This document shows, in pieces, positions 1-5,439 of a stretch of 5,880 nucleotides of DNA (position 1 is the stretch's first letter; every line of letters begins with the position of its first letter). The notes under the pieces are model-generated. The model was not told the DNA's origin and made no database searches. It saw only the letters and a list, made by a program, of their open reading frames with translations. Source of the stretch: Methylotenera sp. GTDB taxonomy: Bacteria > Pseudomonadota > Gammaproteobacteria > Burkholderiales > Methylophilaceae. A program made the translations under genes and the position numbers. The stretch is from NCBI GenBank assembly GCA_013816325.1, contig JACDEP010000007.1, positions 22,300 to 28,179 of the forward strand, read 5' to 3'.

Positions 1-627
1 CTGCCGAGAATTGATACTTTAATTACCGAGTTTGATAAAGGTTTGCGTACTTTATTTGCACAACCTCGCAGTCAACGCGCGCATCCTGATATGGAGATCG
101 CAGAGAGTGAGCTAAGCGAAGCCGAAAAGAAACATGCTCGCGCCTTAATGCGTGTTAACCATAGCGGCGAAGTCTCCGCCCAAGCCTTGTATAGCGGCCA
201 GGCGCTTAGTGCACATTCGCCGCAAACTACAATTGCATTACAACAGGCTGCATTAGAAGAAACCGAGCACTTGGCATGGTGCGAAAGCCGTATTAAACAA
301 CTGGGCGGACATACTAGCCTGCTGAATCCATTGTTTTATATAGGCTCTTTCAGCATAGGTGTAGTGGCAGGGATTTTGGGTGATAAATGGAATTTAGGCT
401 TTTTAGCTGAGACCGAAAAACAAGTAGAAGCCCATTTAGCAAGCCATTTGGGCAAATTGCCGGAGTCGGACCAAAAGACCCGCAAAATTATTGAACAAAT
501 GCAGCTAGATGAAACTAAACATGCCCAAGTAGCGATACAGCATGGGGCTGCCGAACTGCCTACCCCAGCAAAGTTTTTAATGAATAAAGTATCTAAGTTG
601 ATGACAACTTCTGCATACTATCTGTAA
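1..627 (+). CDS. coq7: 3-demethoxyubiquinol 3-hydroxylase (Coq7), 5'-truncated by window edge
   Basis: Coq7 is a carboxylate-bridged diiron hydroxylase that carries out the penultimate step of ubiquinone synthesis, turning demethoxyubiquinol into demethylubiquinol at the inner membrane. Many betaproteobacteria use it where E. coli uses the flavoprotein UbiF. The frame is open from base 1 and reads LPRIDTLITEFDKG before a TTG codon at 43. This matches the usual Coq7 N-terminus, so TTG 43 is an internal Leu and the true start lies just left of the window. Of 208 visible residues, the iron ligands are Glu57 (NHSGEV), Glu87 and His90 (ETEH), probably Glu139 (AETEKQ) and Glu171 and His174 (ETKH). 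The ligand spacing agrees with human COQ7 for the first four. A hydrophobic stretch around residues 110-125 (FYIGSFSIGVVAGILG) fits membrane association. No key residue is missing. The DUF2322-type gene follows after 23 bp and may be co-transcribed. Confidence 0.95.
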   Translation: MPRIDTLITEFDKGLRTLFAQPRSQRAHPDMEIAESELSEAEKKHARALMRVNHSGEVSAQALYSGQALSAHSPQTTIALQQAALEETEHLAWCESRIKQLGGHTSLLNPLFYIGSFSIGVVAGILGDKWNLGFLAETEKQVEAHLASHLGKLPESDQKTRKIIEQMQLDETKHAQVAIQHGAAELPTPAKFLMNKVSKLMTTSAYYL

Positions 628-650
628 ATAGTTATAGGATATTATTAAGT

Positions 651-995
651 ATGCAAAAATTTAGCGATGTATTACAAACACTGGATGATGCTTCGCATGT
701 GCAACGTATTGAGCTTTTCAGTAGTAACGGGAGCCCAGTCGGCGTACTGGAAAACAAGCCTGGATCACAAGGCTCCGTTAAAGTGTATTACCACCTGTTC
801 CGTATGTATGGTGAGATTTCGCTAGATGCCGCAGTAGAGGGGCTAAGTCTATATGCAGAACATACTGAAGATGCCGAGAATTGCCCGGGCAAACATCCCA
901 ATGTAGACAGGCTTTTAAATATTCTTGAAGATGAGCAGCCGCTTACCGTGAAAGTAACTGAATCTACTCCAGTGAATAGTAATACTGAAGTTTAA
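651..995 (+). CDS. DUF2322 family protein, function unknown
   Basis: This is a small soluble protein of 114 residues with no signal peptide or membrane segment. I recognise it as DUF2322-like from the block at residues 68-89, with the pattern YAEHTEDA-x3-PGKHPNxDRLL. His71, Asp74, His82, Asp86 and Arg87 are the polar residues that stand out. Upstream, residues 35-45 (NKPGSQGSVKVY) resemble the family's 'G-x-QGSxKVY' segment. The last 15-20 residues are Thr/Ser/Val-rich and look like an unstructured tail. The start is ATG with a weak AGGA about 11 nt upstream (636-639). It follows coq7 on the same strand after 23 bp, with no visible terminator between them, so co-transcription is likely. No function is known to me, and the ubiquinone context is only suggestive. 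The family call is from memory. Confidence 0.8.
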   Translation: MQKFSDVLQTLDDASHVQRIELFSSNGSPVGVLENKPGSQGSVKVYYHLFRMYGEISLDAAVEGLSLYAEHTEDAENCPGKHPNVDRLLNILEDEQPLTVKVTESTPVNSNTEV

Positions 996-1014
996 GCTAT
1001 TACTAAATCCATAA

Positions 1015-1045
1015 CGTTTTAGACTTTCCCGTTTAGACTTTTTCC
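1015..1045. repeat. Imperfect tandem duplication at the convergent gene ends
   Basis: Two adjacent near-identical units are visible: CGTTTTAGACTTTCC (1015-1029) and CGTTTAGACTTTTTCC (1030-1045). They differ only in the lengths of the T runs. The TAA stop codon of the minus-strand VOC gene (1033-1035) lies inside the second unit. The first unit carries the same bases just past the stop. This looks like a replication-slippage duplication. It is not an inverted repeat and does not form a terminator hairpin. Confidence 0.7.
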
Positions 1046-1455
1046 AGCTTAGAAATGGGCGGATGGTAAATTAGCTCTAACAAATGACCTACTGAATCTA
1101 AACAATAAAATCCACGCGCGCCATCCCTGTGGGTTTTAGGCGCCTCAGTAATACGCACCCCATTTTTCAGAAAATAGTCGTACCAGATATCCACATCTTC
1201 GATTGATTTCAATACAAAGCCAATATGATCCAGGCGCTGCTGTGGTGTCGGGTCATAATCCACGCGGTGCAATGCAAATACGTCACCGTGATTGCTTAGG
1301 TAAACGTTATCCGCATCCGGTTGCCATTCGATGTGCATACCCATGATATCGACATAGAACTTCACGCAAGCTTCCAACTCTTTTACAAACAAAGCTACGT
1401 GGCGTATACCCAACATGCCGCCTGGCCTTGTGGCTATTGTTGATGCATTTTGCAT
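1033..1455 (-). CDS. VOC superfamily (glyoxalase/dioxygenase-fold) protein
   Basis: A 140-residue cytoplasmic protein with one vicinal-oxygen-chelate domain made of two beta-alpha-beta-beta-beta modules. Module 1 begins at GIRHVALFVKELEACVKFY (residues 17-34). Module 2 begins at RLDHIGFVLKSIEDV (74-88) and ends at FYCLDSVGHLLELIYHPP. The usual metal-binding positions are filled by His19, His77 and Glu127, so a divalent-metal enzyme is likely. The reaction cannot be read from the sequence: glyoxalase, dioxygenase, epimerase and drug-binding proteins all share this fold. The ATG overlaps the osmC stop by one base (TAATG, 1453-1457), which suggests translational coupling and compensates for the absence of a clear ribosome binding site. 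An in-frame ATG at codon 14 (1414-1416), just before the domain, is an alternative start. The gene converges on the DUF2322 gene with 37 bp between stop codons. Confidence 0.88.
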   Translation of the reverse strand: MQNASTIATRPGGMLGIRHVALFVKELEACVKFYVDIMGMHIEWQPDADNVYLSNHGDVFALHRVDYDPTPQQRLDHIGFVLKSIEDVDIWYDYFLKNGVRITEAPKTHRDGARGFYCLDSVGHLLELIYHPPISKLEKV

Positions 1456-1886
1456 TACGCTGCAACGCTTTCTGGCGTTCTAATCTCAAAGTCATGGGTA
1501 ATTTCGCAGGCTTTGCTCAGCATGATAGACGCTGAGCAATATTTCTCCGCTGAAAGTTTAATTGCGCGTTCTACCTGAGTTTCGTTAAGTCCGGTACCTG
1601 TCACTACGAAATGCACATGGATTTGGGTAAACACTTTAGGGATTTCATCAGCGCGCGCTGCATCAATTTCCGCCACGCAATCCGTTATCGGCTGGCGAGC
1701 TTTTTTCAATATGGTCACCACATCAAATGCAGTACAAGAGCCCATACCGATTAATAGCATCTCCATCGGGCGCATGCCGATATTGCGGCCGCCATTCTCT
1801 GGCGCGCCATCCAGCACTACGGAATGACCGGTTTCTGATTCACCGACGAAACTCACACCGTCTATCCATTTGATTTTCACTTGCAT
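1455..1886 (-). CDS. OsmC family protein (YhfA-like)
   Basis: A 143-residue protein of the OsmC/Ohr superfamily. Characterised members reduce organic hydroperoxides with a pair of cysteines. Both positions are present: Cys51 in IGMGSCTAFDVV, at the start of the central helix, and Cys117 in SAEKYCSASIML. The short N-terminal strands (MQVKIKW) and the RPMEMLLIGMGSC segment resemble the YhfA-type branch, which is often annotated only as 'OsmC family'. It does not look like classical Ohr or OsmC. Cys70 and Cys127 are additional. No signal peptide is seen, so it should be cytoplasmic. The ATG at 1884-1886 has no clear Shine-Dalgarno sequence, only an A-rich leader. The stop codon overlaps the start of the VOC gene, so the two products are probably made together and may act on related reactive compounds. 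The substrate is not deducible. Confidence 0.9.
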   Translation of the reverse strand: MQVKIKWIDGVSFVGESETGHSVVLDGAPENGGRNIGMRPMEMLLIGMGSCTAFDVVTILKKARQPITDCVAEIDAARADEIPKVFTQIHVHFVVTGTGLNETQVERAIKLSAEKYCSASIMLSKACEITHDFEIRTPESVAA

Positions 1887-1945
1887 TTTTTATGCTACTT
1901 TCAGTCCAATTGTCCATTATTTATAAAATCAAAATGTTGGGAAAC

Positions 1946-2027
1946 CGTGAAAGACGCCTGTAACAGCAACCTAGACGGTACGTAACAGTGTGGCGTGAAA
2001 GGTGAGTACCGCGCACTGCCGCACTGC
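1946..2027. repeat. Cluster of short direct and inverted repeats in the FKBP-osmC gap
   Basis: This sits within the 153-bp gap between the FKBP stop and the osmC start. On the plus strand there are direct repeats CGTGAAAG (1946-1953 and 1994-2001) and GTAACAG (1960-1966 and 1982-1988). A tandem 8-mer, GCACTGCC then GCACTGC, occupies 2013-2027. There is also an inverted pair, CGGTAC (1976-1981) and GTACCG (2006-2011), and CAGTG (1986-1990) can pair with CACTG (2014-2018). The block appears richer in G and C than the flanking AT-rich sequence. No T-run follows a stem, so it is not a standard terminator, and I recognise no RNA family. It could be a processed 3' UTR, a small RNA, a regulatory site or degenerate repeat DNA. 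Confidence 0.5.
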
Positions 2028-2039
2028 ATTAAGATAATT

Positions 2040-2510
2040 TTATTTTACGTCGAGTAGTTCTACGTCAAATATCAGGTTAGCATTTGGTGGAATCGCACCG
2101 CCCGCACCACGTGCCCCGTAACCCATTTCTGATGGAATGATCAATGTGCGTTTTCCACCTACTTTCATGCCCTGTACGCCTTCATCCCAACCTTGAATCA
2201 CTTGACCGCCCCCCAAGAAGAAGTTAAACGGCTGTTTACGGTCATGGCTACTATCGAATTTCTTACCTTTACTGCCTTCAGCGGCTGTGTCGTATAGCCA
2301 TCCAGTGTAATGCACTGTTACATTGAAGCCAGCTTCTGCCTCGCGGCCCGTGCCAACTTGCGTATCGATTTTCTGTAATTCCGTAATTGCGGTACTAGTA
2401 TTTTGTGTCATGGCCGGTTTTTCCTGTGTAGATGTTGATTGTGCATTGCAGCCTACGGTTGCAAAAAAACTGAGTAAGAGTGTAATCGTTAAGATTTTGT
2501 TAGATTTCAT
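2040..2510 (-). CDS. Exported FKBP-type peptidyl-prolyl cis-trans isomerase
   Basis: Catalyses cis-trans isomerisation of X-Pro bonds (EC 5.2.1.8), here most likely outside the cytoplasm. Residues 1-20 form a signal peptide (MKSNK then ILTITLLLSFFATVG) followed by Cys21. The ATVGC sequence is a loose lipobox, so the protein may be a lipoprotein or a type I-cleaved periplasmic protein. A Ser/Thr/Gln-rich linker spans residues 22-45. The FKBP domain fills about 46-156. Aligned to human FKBP12, the active-site residues are all kept: Tyr68, Phe85, Asp86, Phe97, Val104, Ile105, Trp108, Tyr131, Ile140 and Phe148, with the AIPPNANLIFDVELL ending typical of the family. FKBP12 His87 is replaced by Ala or Gly, as is common. 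It lacks the long N-terminal dimerisation domain of FkpA and Mip. Met34 is a possible internal start, but the signal peptide favours the upstream ATG. It lies downstream of dacB across a 132-bp gap. Confidence 0.93.
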   Translation of the reverse strand: MKSNKILTITLLLSFFATVGCNAQSTSTQEKPAMTQNTSTAITELQKIDTQVGTGREAEAGFNVTVHYTGWLYDTAAEGSKGKKFDSSHDRKQPFNFFLGGGQVIQGWDEGVQGMKVGGKRTLIIPSEMGYGARGAGGAIPPNANLIFDVELLDVK

Positions 2511-2583
2511 TTTCTATATAATCCATATGGTGGGTGCTAAAGTAATTACAAGAACTCAATACAAAAGCTAAGTGTAAGACCCG

Positions 2584-2604
2584 ATATGATACTAGAAATC
2601 ATAT
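2584..2604. repeat. Perfect 7-bp inverted repeat, 7-nt spacer, dacB-FKBP gap
   Basis: ATATGAT (2584-2590) and ATCATAT (2598-2604) are exact reverse complements around the spacer ACTAGAA. The arms can be extended by one G-T and one C-G pair. The repeat lies between the dacB stop and the FKBP start. It is AT-rich and has no T-run behind it on either strand, which makes it a poor terminator. Its right arm coincides with a candidate -10 element for the FKBP gene, a position suitable for an operator. Function is unproven. Confidence 0.55.
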
Positions 2605-2624
2605 TGAGTGCATCAGAATTACAA
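2598..2624 (-). promoter_or_regulatory. Candidate promoter for the FKBP gene
   Basis: Read on the minus strand, TTGTAA (2619-2624, four of six matches to a sigma-70 -35 box) is followed after 15 nt by TATGAT (2598-2603, five of six matches to a -10 box). The spacer is shorter than the usual 16-18 bp. Transcription from here would leave a 5' UTR of about 80 nt ahead of the FKBP ATG. AT-rich gaps often produce such matches by chance, so the support is weak. Confidence 0.25.
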
Positions 2625-2642
2625 CCATGCTTTATTAAAGCT

Positions 2643-4055
2643 TTATTGAGAATAGACCCATTCAAGCAACGCATCCTGCGCTGGTTTAGTGTAAGCAGCT
2701 TTTGCGTCATTAGCCATAAATACCACTACATAGCGCTCGCCTTGCTGGCCGAGTACATATCCGGCCAAGGTATATACGCCATTAATGCTACCGGTCTTTA
2801 AGTGGGCCCTACCTTGCAGCACGCTATTTTTCATACGCCTTTGCATGGTGCCATCAAGCGCCGCAATAGGGAGTGAGCTAATCAACTCCGGCATGACTGG
2901 GCTGTAGTAAGCATGCGTTAATAATTGGCCCAAGTGCTGAGCACTGATACGTTCGATACGCGATAAGCCGGAGCCATTTTCAATAACCAACTCATTAAAA
3001 TTCAGGCCTTGCGATTTAAGCCATTGATTGATAGCAAAAACACCGTTTACTTCTGTAGCCGGGATTGCTACTTTTTCTGCTGAAATCGTCAATAACAATT
3101 GGCGCGCTATCAGATTATTACTCCATTTATTCATGTCGGGCAGTATCTGCGCTAACGTTTTGGAATCCTGCTGTATAAGCTTACTGGCATTGGGCGGTAG
3201 AGCTTGCATGCGCACTTTTCCGTTGAAATCGCCGCCTAGGGCTTTCCAAGTTTTTTTGAATAAATAATAGTCAAAATTGCTTTCATCTAGAGTCAATAAC
3301 TCCAGGTATTTTTCATTACAATTTGCCGGATATACACCGCCGAATGTCACCGTTGCTAAGCCATCCTGCTGTTTAACATCATAGCTAATGGAATTACGCC
3401 AGCTTAAACAATCTGCATTACCAAGTTTAAGTTGGTTATGTATGGTGATTTCCTTCAGGTCAGGTTCCATGTGGATAGTGACGCGAGCTGCATCTGCATC
3501 AAAGCGGAAGCTGCTAGTCTTCTGATTAAGTAAAAATGCGCTAGGCGTTGCATTGTAAGCACGTGAAAATTCACCGTCGAAGCTGCCAGCCAAAGAGGCT
3601 TTACTTGAAAAGTAGCTATTATCAATGACCAAGTCGCCCTTGATTTCTTGCACTCCTGATTGATGCAGGCGACTCAACAAACGGTAAAAATCATCACTAG
3701 TCAGGCTAGGATCGCCATAGCCTTTTATATAAAGATTGCCATTCAATACACCATTTTGCAATGAGCCATCCGTATAGATCTCTGTCTTCCAGCGATAAGT
3801 AGGGCCCAATATAGAAAGGCTGGCATAGCTGGTCAGCAGCTTCATGGTGCTGGCTAAATTAAGTGCGGTAGTGGATTGATGTTCCAGCAATGCAGGGTTT
3901 AGCAACGCAGGTTGCTCTGCCAGAGCTTGCACATATACCGAAACATTTTCCAGCGGCATGCCGATTTTCTTGAGTTCAGCTAATACCGGCATTGGCAATT
4001 CCGCATGCGCCGATTGGCTTAGCAATAGAAGGAGTAATGGAATGAGTTTTTTCAA
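2643..4055 (-). CDS. dacB: D-alanyl-D-alanine carboxypeptidase/endopeptidase PBP4 (peptidase S13)
   Basis: A periplasmic class C penicillin-binding protein that trims pentapeptide stems and cleaves D-Ala-meso-DAP cross-links in peptidoglycan. All three active-site motifs are present: Ser69-x-x-Lys72 (ASTMKLL), Ser312-Asn-Asn314 (KWSNNLIARQ) and Lys420-Thr-Gly (HLKTGSINGVYTLAGYV). The long insert between the first two motifs is typical of S13 enzymes. The total of 470 residues is close to E. coli DacB (477). A Sec signal peptide occupies residues 1-18 (KKLIPLLLLLLSQSAHA), with cleavage likely after Ala18. Cys216 and Cys246 could form a disulfide. The start is a TTG codon (4053-4055): an in-frame TAG lies four codons upstream, and the next ATG (Met22) would remove the signal peptide. 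No strong Shine-Dalgarno sequence is seen. The gene follows bioA after 47 bp. Confidence 0.95.
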   Translation of the reverse strand: MKKLIPLLLLLLSQSAHAELPMPVLAELKKIGMPLENVSVYVQALAEQPALLNPALLEHQSTTALNLASTMKLLTSYASLSILGPTYRWKTEIYTDGSLQNGVLNGNLYIKGYGDPSLTSDDFYRLLSRLHQSGVQEIKGDLVIDNSYFSSKASLAGSFDGEFSRAYNATPSAFLLNQKTSSFRFDADAARVTIHMEPDLKEITIHNQLKLGNADCLSWRNSISYDVKQQDGLATVTFGGVYPANCNEKYLELLTLDESNFDYYLFKKTWKALGGDFNGKVRMQALPPNASKLIQQDSKTLAQILPDMNKWSNNLIARQLLLTISAEKVAIPATEVNGVFAINQWLKSQGLNFNELVIENGSGLSRIERISAQHLGQLLTHAYYSPVMPELISSLPIAALDGTMQRRMKNSVLQGRAHLKTGSINGVYTLAGYVLGQQGERYVVVFMANDAKAAYTKPAQDALLEWVYSQ

Positions 4056-4102
4056 AATTAGGTTCTATAACACTACTTGCTCAATTGCTTATGCGGCATT
4101 AT

Positions 4103-5407
4103 TTACAGGGTGGCTTTAAGCGTTTTTTCAGTTGCACTTACCATAAAGTCTATTTCGTCTTCGGTAATGGTATAAGGCGGCATGAAGTAAACAGTATTAC
4201 CGATAGGTCGCAGCAGCAAGTTCTGCTTCAATCCTTCTGCATAACATACTTTGGAAAAATCATCAGCGGACGTAATGGCCTCAAAGGCTAATATCATGCC
4301 GTGTTGGCGCAAGTTCAGGATAGGCAAGTTAGTGAGCACTTGCATTTTATTGAGCATATAGGCTGACTTTTGTTTGTTTTGTTCTAAAATATCATCCGTT
4401 TCAAAGATGGATAAAGTTGCCAAAGCCGCACTGCAAGCTAAAGGATTACCCGTATAACTATGGCTATGTAAGAAACCTTTTACCGTACTGTCATCATAAA
4501 AAGCTTGGTAAATCTCGTCTGTAGTAAGTACCGCAGAGAGTGATAAATAACCACCGGTAATACCTTTGGAAAGGCACATAAAATCAGGCAATACTCCTGC
4601 GTAATCACAGGCAAACATAGTACCGGTACGGCCAAAACCCACTGCAATTTCATCGGCAATTAAGTGCACATTATATTCGTTACAAATCTCACAGGCACGG
4701 CGCAGATACACAGGATGATACATCGCCATGCCTGCTGCACACTGCACCAGCGGTTCGATGATAAAAGCTGCAAGATGCTCATGATGCGTAATGACATACT
4801 CTTCTAATATATCAGCACAACGGCAGGCATAGTCTTCGGCACATTCTCCGACTTCAGCCAGTCGGAAATCCGGGCTCGGCATTTGGTCAGACTGGGTTAA
4901 TAGCGGTGCATAAGTGTCCTTAAAAAGGGCAACGTCAGTCACGCCCAGCGCACCTAGCGTTTCACCATGGTAGCTATTTTTTAAACTGATGAATTTGGTT
5001 TTAGTCGTTTGGCCTTTATTGCGCCAATAATGAAAGCTCATTTTAAGGGCAATTTCAGTAGCACTCGCGCCATCACTAGCATAGAAGGCATGGCCTAAGC
5101 CCGTAAGCTTGGCTAACTTTTCTGATAATTCGACAACAGGTTCGTGCGTAAAGCCGGCCAGCATCACGTGTTCAAGTGTATCAAGCTGCTGCTTGATGGC
5201 CTCTTTGATACGTGGATTATTATGCCCAAATAGGTTGACCCACCATGAGCTGACCGCATCTAGGTGACGCTTATCATTGTCATCCCACAGCCATACACCT
5301 TCACCGCGCTTGATAGCTATTAACGGGAATGATTCATGCTGCTTCATCTGCGTGCAAGGATGCCAGACAGACTTTAAGCTACGCTCTAAAAGACTAGGTT
5401 GAGGCAT
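4103..5407 (-). CDS. bioA: Adenosylmethionine-8-amino-7-oxononanoate aminotransferase (DAPA synthase)
   Basis: A PLP-dependent class III aminotransferase of biotin synthesis. It converts KAPA to DAPA, classically with S-adenosylmethionine as amino donor (EC 2.6.1.62). Visible motifs, in order: VWHPCTQMK (14-22), SSWWVNLFGHNNP (53-65), SDGASATEIALKM (111-123, phosphate loop), SYHGETLGA (145-153, with Tyr147 stacking on PLP), DEIAVGFGRTG (252-262, Asp252 to the pyridine nitrogen), LSKGITGG (Schiff-base Lys281), HSHSYTGNPLACSAA and LLLRPIGNTVYFMPPY (Arg400, matching E. coli Arg391). Length is 434 residues, near the family norm. E. coli Tyr17 aligns with Cys18. The ATG is the only plausible start, because an in-frame TGA lies two codons upstream. 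The 32-bp leader is AT-rich and has no evident Shine-Dalgarno sequence. No other bio gene is in the window. Confidence 0.95.
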   Translation of the reverse strand: MPQPSLLERSLKSVWHPCTQMKQHESFPLIAIKRGEGVWLWDDNDKRHLDAVSSWWVNLFGHNNPRIKEAIKQQLDTLEHVMLAGFTHEPVVELSEKLAKLTGLGHAFYASDGASATEIALKMSFHYWRNKGQTTKTKFISLKNSYHGETLGALGVTDVALFKDTYAPLLTQSDQMPSPDFRLAEVGECAEDYACRCADILEEYVITHHEHLAAFIIEPLVQCAAGMAMYHPVYLRRACEICNEYNVHLIADEIAVGFGRTGTMFACDYAGVLPDFMCLSKGITGGYLSLSAVLTTDEIYQAFYDDSTVKGFLHSHSYTGNPLACSAALATLSIFETDDILEQNKQKSAYMLNKMQVLTNLPILNLRQHGMILAFEAITSADDFSKVCYAEGLKQNLLLRPIGNTVYFMPPYTITEDEIDFMVSATEKTLKATL

Positions 5408-5439
5408 ATATCAGTAATTTTTGTGAAATATTTATTTTT

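Noticed and set aside
43..45. TTG as the start codon of coq7
   Set aside because: The frame is open through base 1 and the 14 upstream residues match the normal Coq7 N-terminus, so this codon is an internal leucine.
996..1032. Bidirectional terminator between the convergent genes
   Set aside because: There are T-runs but no stable GC-rich stem. The repeats here are direct, not inverted.
1414..1423. AGGCGG as a Shine-Dalgarno sequence for a start at VOC Met14
   Set aside because: It is only one base from the ATG, too close to work. The TAATG-coupled upstream ATG is preferred, although Met14 is not excluded.
1307..1495. Minus-strand open frame across the VOC-osmC junction
   Set aside because: It is out of frame with two well-supported genes and has no domain-like sequence.
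1883..1895. GCAT-5-ATGC dyad over the osmC start codon
   Set aside because: Four-base arms around an A/T run are expected by chance and too weak to block translation.
2523..2530. CCATATGG palindrome upstream of the FKBP start
   Set aside because: An isolated 8-bp palindrome with no further symmetry is too short to call as a site.
2323..2801. Two plus-strand open frames (2323-2571 and 2586-2801)
   Set aside because: They run antisense to the FKBP and dacB genes or through the gap between them. They have no recognisable domain or ribosome binding site, and the minus-strand genes explain the coding signal.
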